The position numbers and the translations under genes are program-made. A DNA stretch of 64,000 nt from Pseudomonadota bacterium. Lineage in GTDB: Bacteria > Pseudomonadota > Alphaproteobacteria > Rhizobiales > Rhizobiaceae. The notes under the pieces were generated by a model that did not search any database, was not told the DNA's origin, and saw nothing but the letters and a program-made list of their open reading frames with translations. Below, one piece after another: positions 52,159 to 61,073 of the stretch (its first letter is position 1; every line of letters begins with the position of its first letter). Where the stretch lies: NCBI GenBank assembly GCA_023451735.1, contig JAEXYH010000041.1, forward strand, positions 1 through 64,000. The letters run 5' to 3'.

Positions 52159-53661
52159 TTACTCTTCCTGAAAGGCCTTCTCGCGTCCCTTGCGTACGGC
52201 GGGCAGCAGCACGGCGACCAGCAACACAGCGGCGACGATCAGCAGGCCTGCGCTCACCGGACGGGTAATGAATACGCTCGGATCGCCCTTCGAGAAGAGC
52301 AGTGTGCGGCGCAGGAACTCTTCCATCATCGGGCCGAGGATGAAAGCGAGCAGCAACGGTGCCGGCTCCGCGTCGAGCTTGCGGAAGACGTAGCCGACCA
52401 CGCCGAAGATCGCCATCATATAGACGTCGAAAGCGTTGTTATTGACGCTGAAGACACCGATCGCGCAGAAAACGATGATGATCGGGAAGAGGAAATTATA
52501 GGGAATGGCGATCATCCGAACCCACAGCCCGATCAGCGGCAGATTGAGGACGAGCAGCATCGCATTGCCGATCCACATCGAGGCGATCAGGCCCCAGAAC
52601 AGCGTGGGCTGCTCGGTCATGACAGAGGGACCGGGCTGAATGCCCTGAATGATCATCGCACCGATCATCAGCGCCATCACAGAGTTCGACGGCAGGCCGA
52701 GCGTCAGCATGGGAATGAACGACGTCTGGGCGCCGGCATTGTTGGCCGATTCCGGCCCGGCAACGCCTTCGATGGCACCCTTGCCGAATTCTTCCGGATG
52801 TTTGGCGAATTTCTTCTCGAGCGAATAGGAGCCGAACGAAGCAAGCGCTGCACCGCCGCCGGGCAGAATGCCCAGCAGCGAACCGAGCGCCGTACCGCGC
52901 AGGATAGGGGCAATGATACGCTTCCAGTCTTCCTTGGACGGCATCAGGCCGGTGACGCGTTTCGTCATGACCGAGCGGTCCGCCTCGTCTTCGAGATTGG
53001 CGATGATCTCACCGAGACCGAAAATGCCCATGGCGATAACGACGAAATCGAGCCCGTCGGATAGAAGCGGCATGCCGAATGTATAGCGAGGTACGGCAGA
53101 ATTCACATCGGTACCCGCCATGCCAAGCAAAAGCCCGACAAGGATCATGCCAAGCGCATGAAGCAGCGGGCCGGACGCCATGACGATCGAGGCGATCAGA
53201 CCGAGAACCATCAGCGAGAAATATTCGGCCGGACCGAACTGCAGCGCGACGGCGGCAAGCGCCGGCGCAAAGACTGCAATCAGAATGGTCGAGATCGTGC
53301 CGGCAATAAAGGAGCCGATGGCAGCCGTCGAAAGCGCGCGGCCGGCATGCCCCTGACGCGCCATCTGGTAACCGTCGAGCGCGGTCACGACGGAAGACGG
53401 TTCGCCCGGCAGATTGACGAGAATTGCGGTCGTCGATCCGCCATACTGGGCACCGTAATAGATACCGGCCAGCATGATCAGAGCCGATTCCGGCGGCAGG
53501 CCGAACGTGATCGGCAGAAGCATGGCGATCGTCGCAACCGGCCCCAGGCCCGGCAGAACGCCGATGGCAGTGCCGAGGAAGACGCCGACAAGGCAATAGA
53601 ACAGATTGTAGAATGTGCCGGCAACGGTGAAACCGAGCCAGAGATTTGCGAAAATATCCAT
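52159..53661 (-). CDS. tctA: Tripartite tricarboxylate transporter, large permease TctA
   Basis: 500 residues with about 11-12 membrane spans. TctA family blocks are GVLPGLGPVATIAMLLPITF, IYYGAQYGGSTTAILVNLPG and GILPGGGAALASFGSYSLEK, the last being part of the internal repeat of the family. It is the main channel of the TTT system, working with TctB and the binding protein TctC (55415-56386). Start 53661 follows the tctB stop by 10 bp. Confidence 0.95.
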   Translation of the reverse strand: MDIFANLWLGFTVAGTFYNLFYCLVGVFLGTAIGVLPGLGPVATIAMLLPITFGLPPESALIMLAGIYYGAQYGGSTTAILVNLPGEPSSVVTALDGYQMARQGHAGRALSTAAIGSFIAGTISTILIAVFAPALAAVALQFGPAEYFSLMVLGLIASIVMASGPLLHALGMILVGLLLGMAGTDVNSAVPRYTFGMPLLSDGLDFVVIAMGIFGLGEIIANLEDEADRSVMTKRVTGLMPSKEDWKRIIAPILRGTALGSLLGILPGGGAALASFGSYSLEKKFAKHPEEFGKGAIEGVAGPESANNAGAQTSFIPMLTLGLPSNSVMALMIGAMIIQGIQPGPSVMTEQPTLFWGLIASMWIGNAMLLVLNLPLIGLWVRMIAIPYNFLFPIIIVFCAIGVFSVNNNAFDVYMMAIFGVVGYVFRKLDAEPAPLLLAFILGPMMEEFLRRTLLFSKGDPSVFITRPVSAGLLIVAAVLLVAVLLPAVRKGREKAFQEE

Positions 53662-53671
53662 CACATCGACC

Positions 53672-54130
53672 TCACTTGAACCACTCGCCGATGAGCGGCA
53701 TGGGCACGCCAAGGCCCTCGATGAAGATAACGGCGCAGAAGATGATGAAAGCAACGAGGCCGAGCGCTGCGCGCAATTCGAAGCGGAACCTCTCGCTGGC
53801 CGCAGCCGAGATCAGGATCAGCGCCAGGAGCGCGACGATGACGCCCGTCGTTTCCAGCAGATAACCGAAGGCGCAGACCGACAGGGTGATCAGCGCCATC
53901 CCCTTCCAGTTTATACGGCCGATCGGCTGGCCCTCGTGCAAAATACCGCGCAGCATGGCGACGATGCCGAAAAGGATCAGCAGACCGGAGATGATGGTCG
54001 GAAAATAACCGGGGCCCATGCGTCCCGACGTGCCGAAGGAATAGTTCCTGGCGATGATGAAACCGGCAAGACCGAGGGCGAGATAGATCACCCCGATGCC
54101 GAGATCCTTTTGTCCGCGTATCCGCGTCAT
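53672..54130 (-). CDS. tctB: Tripartite tricarboxylate transporter, small subunit TctB
   Basis: 152 residues with four predicted spans; typical opening QKDLGIGVIYLALGLAGFII and GTSGRMGPGYFPTIISGLLI. The ribosome site GGAGGAAGG is strong. It follows the regulator gene by 26 bp and precedes tctA, so regulator, tctB and tctA form one transcript. Confidence 0.92.
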   Translation of the reverse strand: MTRIRGQKDLGIGVIYLALGLAGFIIARNYSFGTSGRMGPGYFPTIISGLLILFGIVAMLRGILHEGQPIGRINWKGMALITLSVCAFGYLLETTGVIVALLALILISAAASERFRFELRAALGLVAFIIFCAVIFIEGLGVPMPLIGEWFK

Positions 54131-54156
54131 GCTTACCTTCCTCCCTGGTATGAAGG

Positions 54157-55263
54157 TTATTTTGTCGAGACCTGCCCGCCGAGAGAGGGGCCAGGATGTT
54201 CTGTCATCGGCAAAAGCCTGAGCCCGAAAGGCTCCTCCGGCTTTTGCCAGCGCTCGATGAGACGGCGATAGACGCCATCGACCTGATCGGCGGCGCTGTA
54301 GCCGATCACGTGAAAGAAACCGCCGGCTTCCGGCGCAAGATCAGTGCGCCCGAGAAGGATAACCGACAGGTCTGTCGGGATGCCGAACCCCGCCTGTTCC
54401 ATAAGTGACCTAAACTTGGCGCCATCATCGACACCCCAGATGACCAGTGCATGCCGGCCGGCTTTCGGCCTGTCCTGTAATGCCTGTAGGACCGCGCCGA
54501 CTGCAATATGCTCGTAATCCTTGGGCGGCAGTGTTGCGACGCGGATTTCCGGCTGCAGGGTCTTGGCCAGATCCGGGCGCTCACGAAGATTGCGCCAGCG
54601 ATGAAGGCCCATTTCATTGGCCAGAAAGAAGCTGGCTGTGGTGAGAAACTGGATCGTGTCGTGCCCTGTCGAAATCAGGCGCTGAACCGCGGTCTCGACC
54701 GACTGTCCCCACTCGAACCCGACTGCATCGATATCGGTACCAACCAGCCAGGCGCCGTCGACGATGATCGTCTCGGTCTTGCGGCGGATCGCGGCGATCA
54801 TGTCCACCGGCATCGTATCGAACGAGTTCTGCACAATGCAGGCATCGAAGCGCGGCAGGGTCTGAAGCACCTGCTTGGCATGTTCAGGATCGGAATAACC
54901 GACTTCAAGCGTCACATGGCCGGCGTCGGAAAGCCGCCGCTGCAGCTCCTCCAGAACGAACCGCCCGCGAAGATTGTTGGACGAGCGCCTCAAAAGGATG
55001 ACGCTGCGCTGAGCCTTTTCTGCGCCGGCTGGACCGCGCGGTGCGGAAACCGGCTCGATATTCGTGCCTGTGAAAAACGTGCCGCGACCGACATGGGCGG
55101 CAACAAGCCCCTCATCCTTCAACGCCTTTAATGCGCGTTCGACATTCTGCTGGCTCAACGAGAAATCGCGCATCAACTGCCGCACGGTAGGCAGGCGCTC
55201 TCCCGGCGTCGCCGTCAGGGCGACGGACCGCAAATAGGATTGAAGTCGGCTCGACTCGGACAT
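54157..55263 (-). CDS. GntR-type regulator with LacI-like ligand domain
   Basis: 368 residues. GntR winged HTH: TPGERLPTVRQLMRDFSLSQ then QNVERALKALKDEGLVAAHV with GRGTFF. From about residue 85 a periplasmic-binding-like domain follows (SVILLRRSSNNLRGRFVLEE, HALVIWGVDDGAKFRSLMEQ, LSVILLGRTDLAPEAGG). Presumably it senses the transported acid and controls both divergent transcripts; a matching palindrome lies at 55380-55399. Start 55263 is supported by the family start before the HTH. Confidence 0.9.
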   Translation of the reverse strand: MSESSRLQSYLRSVALTATPGERLPTVRQLMRDFSLSQQNVERALKALKDEGLVAAHVGRGTFFTGTNIEPVSAPRGPAGAEKAQRSVILLRRSSNNLRGRFVLEELQRRLSDAGHVTLEVGYSDPEHAKQVLQTLPRFDACIVQNSFDTMPVDMIAAIRRKTETIIVDGAWLVGTDIDAVGFEWGQSVETAVQRLISTGHDTIQFLTTASFFLANEMGLHRWRNLRERPDLAKTLQPEIRVATLPPKDYEHIAVGAVLQALQDRPKAGRHALVIWGVDDGAKFRSLMEQAGFGIPTDLSVILLGRTDLAPEAGGFFHVIGYSAADQVDGVYRRLIERWQKPEEPFGLRLLPMTEHPGPSLGGQVSTK

Positions 55264-55276
55264 GAATGCCTCCTTA

Positions 55277-55295
55277 ATACAATACAATATGATAC
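55277..55295. promoter_or_regulatory. Half-sites of the GntR operator before the regulator gene
   Basis: Two overlapping ATACAAT units (55277-55283 and 55282-55288) followed by GATAC match the arm of the palindrome at 55380-55399. Their place 14 bp before the regulator start suggests autoregulation. Confidence 0.5.
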
Positions 55296-55379
55296 ATCAA
55301 GCAGAATCTGATTTTTTGCAATTCGGCTTGAAACGCTGTTATTTGGGGTATAGTAGCTATCTACATGACTTATCTTTTC

Positions 55380-55399
55380 GATACAATATGTATTGTATC
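55380..55399. promoter_or_regulatory. Palindromic operator upstream of tctC
   Basis: GATACAATATGTATTGTATC: perfect 9-bp arms around a TG centre, 15 bp before the tctC start. Size and symmetry fit a GntR-type dimer site, so repression by the neighbouring regulator (54157-55263) is inferred. Confidence 0.7.
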
Positions 55400-55414
55400 T
55401 GGCCAGGAGGAAAA

Positions 55415-56386
55415 ATGTTCAGACGTTCTTTCATCGCCGCGGCGGTAACTTCGCTTGCCTTCGCCACATCGCCGATTGCGGTATCTGCGCAGGATAGCGG
55501 TCCGATGACGCTGCTGGTTGGTTACTCGGCCGGCGGCAGTGCCGATTATGCGGCACGCGTCATGGCGCCTGAGCTTACCAAACGTCTTGGCCGTTCCGTT
55601 GTGGTGGAAAACGCAACCGGCGCCAGCGGCATGATCGCCCTGCAAAAGCTGATCAACGGCAAGGCCGACGGCTCGACACTCTATTACGGCGGCTTCGACA
55701 CGGTTGCCGTGCCGATGGTCAACAAGTCCGTCGGCATCGACTGGAAGGAAACGACCCTTCCGGTCGGTCGCACCGCCTTGACTTCGATGGCAATCGCCGT
55801 ACCCGCGGAATCGCCTTACAAGACGCTGGCAGAGCTTGTCGCCGCCGCCAAGGAACAGCCGGAAACGGTGACCTACGGTTCGCCGGGCATCGGATCCGCC
55901 CAGCATTTCGTCGGAGAAATGATTGGCCACCGCGCCGGCGTAAAGCTCCTGCATGCGCCCTATCGCGGCGGCACCCAGGTTTCGAACGATCTTCTGGCCG
56001 GCATTCTCGATTCCGCGGTGCTGACGACGTCGACGGCTCTGCCTTTCGCCAAGGAAAACAAGATCCGCATTCTTGCCGTCACCAGTGCCGAGCGCGCTGC
56101 TGCCCTGCCTGACGTGCCGGCTCTCGGCGAGATCGAAGGTTTCAACGGCCTGGCGCTGCCGCTCTGGCAGGGATTGTTCGTCAAGGCCGGCACCGATGAG
56201 GCTGCCGCCAGGAAGATCAGCGATGCGATCGCGGATTCGCTGGCTCAGGATGACGTCAAGAAGCGCCTTGCCGATGCAGGCTTTGCCGCGGCCCCGATGC
56301 CGGTCGGCGAATTCACCGGCTTCATCGACGAACAGGCCAATACCTATAAGAAGATCGTCGAGGAATCCTCGATCTCCGTGGAATAA
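55415..56386 (+). CDS. tctC: Tripartite tricarboxylate transporter binding protein TctC (Bug family)
   Basis: 323 residues. Signal peptide MFRRSFIAAAVTSLAFATSP to a cut after AVSAQ. The Bug-family pattern is MTLLVGYSAGGSADYAARVM, VVVENATGASGMIALQKLIN and KLLHAPYRGGTQVSNDLLAG. It binds a carboxylate in the periplasm and delivers it to TctAB. Start 55415 follows CAGGAGGAAAA. It is transcribed divergently from the regulator-tctB-tctA unit and followed by a terminator. Confidence 0.94.
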   Translation: MFRRSFIAAAVTSLAFATSPIAVSAQDSGPMTLLVGYSAGGSADYAARVMAPELTKRLGRSVVVENATGASGMIALQKLINGKADGSTLYYGGFDTVAVPMVNKSVGIDWKETTLPVGRTALTSMAIAVPAESPYKTLAELVAAAKEQPETVTYGSPGIGSAQHFVGEMIGHRAGVKLLHAPYRGGTQVSNDLLAGILDSAVLTTSTALPFAKENKIRILAVTSAERAAALPDVPALGEIEGFNGLALPLWQGLFVKAGTDEAAARKISDAIADSLAQDDVKKRLADAGFAAAPMPVGEFTGFIDEQANTYKKIVEESSISVE

Positions 56387-56393
56387 CGCGCGC

Positions 56394-56421
56394 GGCGCTC
56401 CGGTCTGCCGGGGCGCCTTTT
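56394..56421 (+). terminator. Rho-independent terminator after tctC
   Basis: Ten-bp GC stem GGCGCTCCGG / CCGGGGCGCC (one T-G pair) with loop TCTG, then TTTT. It stands 8 bp after the tctC stop and 34 bp before the lyase gene, so the lyase probably depends on read-through and is made in smaller amounts. Confidence 0.75.
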
Positions 56422-56454
56422 CATTTCATTGATTGATATAGATCCGGATTTGCC

Positions 56455-57786
56455 ATGACTGCAGGAATGTTCGACTCCTTCATCACCCGCCATTGGTTCA
56501 GCACAGAGGCGAAGGAAATCTGGAGCGACCTGCAGACCCTGCAAGCCTGGCTGGATGTCGAGGCCGCACTCGCACAGGCTCAGGGCCAGCTCGGCGTCAT
56601 TCCGGCCGATGTCGTGCCGGCGATTACGGAAGCAAGCCGGCACGAGCGCTTCGATACCGAGCGCCTCAGCCGCGATATCGCCCACGCCCAGCATCCGTTC
56701 GTGCCCGTCCTGCGCCAGATGGAGGAATTCGCCGGCGAACCGGCAGCCGGCTATATCCATTGGGGTGCGACGACACAGAATATTTTCGATACCGGCGTGG
56801 CATTGCAGATGCGCCGCACCCAGACGCTGATCGATTCCAGCCTCGCCATTGCGGAAACATCGCTTTCGGAACTGGCGATCGCCCATCGCGATACGCTGCA
56901 GGCCGGGCGCACCCACGGACAGCACGCCCTGCCGATGACGTTCGGCTTCAAGGTGACGGGCTGGCTGGAAGAGGTCCGCCGCGATCGCGCAAGGTTGCAG
57001 GATCGCATCGTGCCGTCCTTCGTCGCCTGCCTCGGCGGCGCCATCGGAACCTTTGCGGCAATGGGAGACATGGGGCCGGCTGTCGAGGCCAAGATGGCCG
57101 AAATCCTCGGACTTGAGCCGGCAGTCCTGCCGATGCGCTCTTCCTTCGACCGGGCAACCGATTATTTCTGCGCCCTTTCGCTTCTGGCCGGAACCGCCGA
57201 AAAGATTGCCCAGGATGTCGTCTTCATGCAGCGCACGGAGATCGGCGAAGTTGAGGAGGCATTTCACATGGGCAAGGTCGGCAGCTCGACCATGGCCCAG
57301 AAGCGTAACCCCTCGACCGCACTTCTGCTGATCAGTCTCTGCAGGCTCCTGTCCGCGCGCCTGCCGCTGATGCTGGGATCCATGGTGCGCATGGACGAGG
57401 GCGATTCGTCTGCCACCAATGTTGCCGATGTCGCCGTTCCCGAAATCGCCATCCTCGGCGCCTCGGTTGCCGCCACCCTCGCGCGGCTCGTCACCGGCCT
57501 CGTGGTGCATGCCGACGCGATGAAGCGCAATGTCGAAATCACCAACGGCCTGATCGTTTCCGAAGCGGCCATGATGCAGCTTTCCGACCGTCTCGGCCGC
57601 CACAAGGCGCATCACATGTTGTACGAGGCAGCCCAGCGTTCGGTCATGGAGGGCGTGCCCTTCACGAAAGCGATCGCCGAGCACCCGGAAATGGCGAGCT
57701 ACGACATGGTGACGCTTGATACGGCAGGCTACACGGGTTGCTCCGCAGCGATTGTCGATACGCTCGCAAAGAAGAAGCAACGATAG
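56455..57786 (+). CDS. Fumarase/adenylosuccinate lyase superfamily enzyme (carboxymuconate cycloisomerase-like)
   Basis: 443 residues. The superfamily signature GSSTMAQKRNP lies at 276-286, the catalytic-His region RTHGQHALP at 152-160 and the TTQN block IHWGATTQNIFDTG at 101-114. Length and the C-terminal part (GVPFTKAIAEHPEMASY) fit the adenylosuccinate lyase / 3-carboxy-muconate cycloisomerase branch. Beside a carboxylate transporter, it is likely to add to or eliminate from an unsaturated di- or tricarboxylate rather than make purines. The start at 56455 lacks a strong ribosome site; 56467 is an in-frame alternative. Confidence 0.88.
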   Translation: MTAGMFDSFITRHWFSTEAKEIWSDLQTLQAWLDVEAALAQAQGQLGVIPADVVPAITEASRHERFDTERLSRDIAHAQHPFVPVLRQMEEFAGEPAAGYIHWGATTQNIFDTGVALQMRRTQTLIDSSLAIAETSLSELAIAHRDTLQAGRTHGQHALPMTFGFKVTGWLEEVRRDRARLQDRIVPSFVACLGGAIGTFAAMGDMGPAVEAKMAEILGLEPAVLPMRSSFDRATDYFCALSLLAGTAEKIAQDVVFMQRTEIGEVEEAFHMGKVGSSTMAQKRNPSTALLLISLCRLLSARLPLMLGSMVRMDEGDSSATNVADVAVPEIAILGASVAATLARLVTGLVVHADAMKRNVEITNGLIVSEAAMMQLSDRLGRHKAHHMLYEAAQRSVMEGVPFTKAIAEHPEMASYDMVTLDTAGYTGCSAAIVDTLAKKKQR

Positions 57787-57958
57787 CAGGTCTGCGCGCC
57801 ACCGCACTGGGAACAGCGACCGGCTCTTTGCCGGTCAGGCTCAAACTCGCCGTATGTCATCAAAACATGCGATGGTCTGCCTTTACGGCTTTCTTTGCTT
57901 TGCCAACATCGTGATTCAGCTCGCGGATGGTTAAGCTGGCCGTGCTCAAAATGCAATT

Positions 57959-58786
57959 CTAGCCTTTCACACCCGACGAGATCATCACTGCTTCCGTCAC
58001 CTTTTTCTGGAAGATCAGATAGGCGATGGCGACCGGCATGGCACCGAGAAGGGCGACCGACATGAGGCGGGCGTAATAGACGCCGAATGCGTCATTGACC
58101 TGGGTGATGCCGACAGGGATGGTCATCTTGTTTTCAGTCGTTACCGCAAGGAAAGGCCATAGGAACTGGTTCCAGGCCATGATGAAGGTGATGATGGCGA
58201 GCGCTGTCGTGATGCCCCAGTTGAGCGGCAGATAGATCTTGAAAAGCAGCGTATAGTCGCCGCCGCCATCGAGCACGACCGCCTCTCGCATCTCCTTCGG
58301 CACAGCGTCGAAAAACTGCTTGTAGACGATGATGACCACCGGAACGATCAGTTGCGGCAGGATGATGCCGGCCCAGGTATTGATCAGGCCGAGATCGTTC
58401 ATCAGGATGAACTGGGTGACGACCAGAGCCTGCGTCGGCACCATGAAGCTCGCCAGGACGATACCATATAGAATGCGCCGACCGGGAAATTTGAGCTGCG
58501 AAATCGCATAGGCGCACATCATGCCGGAAACGATCACGGTGAAGGTGATGATGACGGCCGTGCCGATCGAGTTTATGTACCAGTTGACGATGTTCGAGTT
58601 CCACAGGATGTCGACATAGGCCGCGAGATTGAACTCGTCAGGAAACACGCCGGCCTCCGCCGACACGACCCGCTCCTCACTACGGATCGAGGTGATGAAG
58701 GCCCAGTAGAGCGGGAAGATCCACAATGCCGCGGCAAGAAAGGTGCCGACGGTCAGGACGCCGTCTTCGAGTTTGCGGATGCTCAT
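57959..58786 (-). CDS. Sugar ABC transporter permease (MalG/UgpE-like)
   Basis: 275 residues with six spans. The EAA loop is MREAVVLDGGGDYTLLFKIY, and PVGITQVNDAFGVYYARLMS near the end is typical of carbohydrate permeases of the CUT1 class. Start 58786 gives a normal length; the open frame continuing upstream overlaps the partner permease. It overlaps that gene by 4 bp. It is the last gene of the arabinoside operon; 57787-57958 hold nothing further. Confidence 0.93.
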   Translation of the reverse strand: MSIRKLEDGVLTVGTFLAAALWIFPLYWAFITSIRSEERVVSAEAGVFPDEFNLAAYVDILWNSNIVNWYINSIGTAVIITFTVIVSGMMCAYAISQLKFPGRRILYGIVLASFMVPTQALVVTQFILMNDLGLINTWAGIILPQLIVPVVIIVYKQFFDAVPKEMREAVVLDGGGDYTLLFKIYLPLNWGITTALAIITFIMAWNQFLWPFLAVTTENKMTIPVGITQVNDAFGVYYARLMSVALLGAMPVAIAYLIFQKKVTEAVMISSGVKG

Positions 58787-59667
58787 CGGCGGCCTCCTGC
58801 GCGAAGAAGCTGAAATTGCAGTACCGACAGCACCGCGATCACGACGAAGAGGACAAGCGCGATCGCAGAGGCGTAGCCGCCGTGATTGAGCTGGAAGGCT
58901 TCGCGATAGACCATCAAAAGCAGCACATAAGACGAGTTGAACGGTCCACCGCTGCTCAGGAGATAGACCTGGTCGAAGATCTTCAGCTGCAGAATGAGTT
59001 GAAGCGTCAACACCAGCGCGGTGACCGGCCACAACAGCGGCCAGGTGACCCTGGTGAAGAGTTGGAACCGTGTCGCCCCATCAAGCTGCGCCGCCTCGTA
59101 ATAATCCTTCGGGATATTGCGCAAACCGGCGATGAACAGGAGCACGTTAAAGCCGTTCGTCCACCAGATCGTTACCATCGCGACCATCGGCATGACCCAA
59201 TAGGGGTTTTTGAACACGGGAACGGGCTTGCCGTAGAAGAAACTGATGACGGGCTGCAGCACGCCGAACTGGAAATCGAGCATCCAGGTCCAGATCTGGG
59301 TGACGACCGAGACCGGCAGGATGTAGGGCAGGAAGAAGATGGCGAGCGCCAATGCCTGCAGTGATCCGCGCAACCGCGTGATCATCAGCGAGATGCCAAG
59401 CGCCAGCGCCGTCGTCGGGATCACCGTCAGAAGAATGAAATAGCCGTTGTTCTTCAACGATGTGAGGAACAGCTTGTCTGTCAGCAGACGCTTGAAATTG
59501 TCGAGGCCCACCCATTCGCCCGGCCCGATCAGCGGCGAATTCGTCAGGCTCAGTTCAACGAGCCTTATCGCGGGAAAAAGAAAGACGAGCGCAAAGGTAA
59601 GCACGAAGGGTGCCACCAGCGTGGCGGCGACAGTCACTTCCTTGCGTCGGTTGGTCAGCATAGCCAC
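58783..59667 (-). CDS. Sugar ABC transporter permease (MalF/UgpA-like)
   Basis: 294 residues, six spans; N-terminal TLVAPFVLTFALVFLFPAIR and the EAA loop YYEAAQLDGATRFQLFTRVT. A GTG start at 59667 has GGGAGA seven bases upstream; an in-frame ATG lies at 59661. It works with the 57959-58786 permease, the SBP and the UgpC-like ATPase. Confidence 0.93.
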   Translation of the reverse strand: MAMLTNRRKEVTVAATLVAPFVLTFALVFLFPAIRLVELSLTNSPLIGPGEWVGLDNFKRLLTDKLFLTSLKNNGYFILLTVIPTTALALGISLMITRLRGSLQALALAIFFLPYILPVSVVTQIWTWMLDFQFGVLQPVISFFYGKPVPVFKNPYWVMPMVAMVTIWWTNGFNVLLFIAGLRNIPKDYYEAAQLDGATRFQLFTRVTWPLLWPVTALVLTLQLILQLKIFDQVYLLSSGGPFNSSYVLLLMVYREAFQLNHGGYASAIALVLFVVIAVLSVLQFQLLRAGGRR

Positions 59668-59695
59668 GTGGGTATCTCCCGGACATCGAGCAGAG

Positions 59696-59724
59696 GCGGC
59701 CGCACCTTGAGATGGTGCAGCCGC
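59696..59724 (-). terminator. Stem-loop between sugar SBP and permease genes
   Basis: Eleven-bp stem GCGGCCGCACC (59696-59706) / GGTGCAGCCGC (59714-59724), nearly perfect, with a 7-base loop, 10 bases past the SBP stop. No T-run follows on the minus strand. It probably stabilises the SBP message and lowers permease expression. Confidence 0.6.
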
Positions 59725-59733
59725 TTTGCGTTC

Positions 59734-61002
59734 TTATTTCAGTGCGCCTTCGAGGTCGGATTTCACCTGCTCGGCCGCGGCCATCGGCTCGGCATAACCG
59801 TGGATCGCCGGCGAAATGACGTTGATTGCCGCGTCATAGGCGGGCGATGCGACGCCTGCGATCGGCGAGCGCGGATCGTAGGAAGCGCTGCCGGCGAGCG
59901 ACGAATAGGTCGCGTTCGGTTCCATCTTCTTGAAATCGTCGCTTTCGGCCACCGGCTTGTAGGCCGGGATGTGGCCCGCGTCGGCCCAGGAAATGGCGTT
60001 CTTCTCCATCCAGCCGATCACGGTCATCACCGCTTTGCGCTTCTCCGGCGACATGCCGGTGTCCTTGGGGATGGCGAAGGCATGCGAATCCGCCCAGGTG
60101 GTCTGTGTACCCATCAGGTTCGGCACCTGCACCGCGCCCCATTCAAAGCCGAGCGTGCCCTTCTTGGCGAGGTCGACCATGGTCGGCACTTCCCATACGC
60201 CGTTCAGCATGAAGGCGGACTTGCCGGAGGTGAAGAGAGCGACGGACGCTTCATAGGCCGCCTGTTCCGGCTGCCAGCCATTGGTGCCCCACTTGGTCAT
60301 CACCTCGATTGCCTTGGAAGCCTTTTCCAGGCTGTCGCCAGGCAAAACTTCCTTATCCTTGATCAGCTCACCACCCTGCTGTCGCAACAAGGTGTAGAAG
60401 ACGCGATAGGTTCCGCCGTCGTCACCGGTTGCATAGGTGACCGGAGCCTCGGCTCCCTTTTCCTTTGCGACTGCCAGAGCCTCCTCGAAATCCTTAAGGC
60501 TGCCAATGCCCGTCAGCTTTCCGTCGGCATCGAGGAAGCGCGAGCCTTCGAGATATTTCTTGTTGTAGTAGAGCACGATCGAATGGATATCGAAGGGCAC
60601 CGCATAGAGCTTGCCGTCATCGCCGCTTGCGGCACTCACTGCCGCTTCGAAGAAGTCGCTCTTCGACACGCCGGCATTTTTCAGGTCCTCGTCGGAAATC
60701 TCGTCGAGCGCACCTTCCTCCAGCCCGAGCGGCATGCGCGACAGGTGGTAGGTCATGATGTCCGGGCCTTGCTTGACCGCGACCGCCGTGCGTACCTTTG
60801 TGTAATAGGGAATGCCCCATTCCAGTGTCGTGCCGGTGATCTTGATATCCGGATGTTCCTGGTTGAAGCGACTGATGAGTGCCTTCATGCGGACACCGTC
60901 TCCGCCGCTCAGGAAATCCCACCAGGTGATGCTCTGCTGGGCAAGAGCGGGCATGGCAATCAGCGCCATGGCGCCTGCTGCAAGAAGTCGTCTGTATCGC
61001 AT
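59734..61002 (-). CDS. Sugar ABC transporter substrate-binding protein (SBP_bac_1)
   Basis: 422 residues. Signal peptide MRYRRLLAAGAMALIAMPAL ending ALAQ; mature part QQSITWWDFLSGGDGVRMKA with RFNQEHPDIKITGTTLEWG, the CUT1 SBP pattern. The ligand is probably an arabinose-containing oligosaccharide, given the arabinofuranosidase in the same operon. Start 61002 follows GGAGGAGAT. Confidence 0.92.
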   Translation of the reverse strand: MRYRRLLAAGAMALIAMPALAQQSITWWDFLSGGDGVRMKALISRFNQEHPDIKITGTTLEWGIPYYTKVRTAVAVKQGPDIMTYHLSRMPLGLEEGALDEISDEDLKNAGVSKSDFFEAAVSAASGDDGKLYAVPFDIHSIVLYYNKKYLEGSRFLDADGKLTGIGSLKDFEEALAVAKEKGAEAPVTYATGDDGGTYRVFYTLLRQQGGELIKDKEVLPGDSLEKASKAIEVMTKWGTNGWQPEQAAYEASVALFTSGKSAFMLNGVWEVPTMVDLAKKGTLGFEWGAVQVPNLMGTQTTWADSHAFAIPKDTGMSPEKRKAVMTVIGWMEKNAISWADAGHIPAYKPVAESDDFKKMEPNATYSSLAGSASYDPRSPIAGVASPAYDAAINVISPAIHGYAEPMAAAEQVKSDLEGALK

Positions 61003-61073
61003 CGGATCTCCTCCAAAGATCAGGCCGCCATTCTCCCAATAGCGGCAGGTTGCAATCACTATGTATCAGCCTG

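Noticed and set aside
56344..57807. 487-codon minus-strand open frame
   Set aside because: Antisense to the fumarase-superfamily lyase with its clear signature motif.
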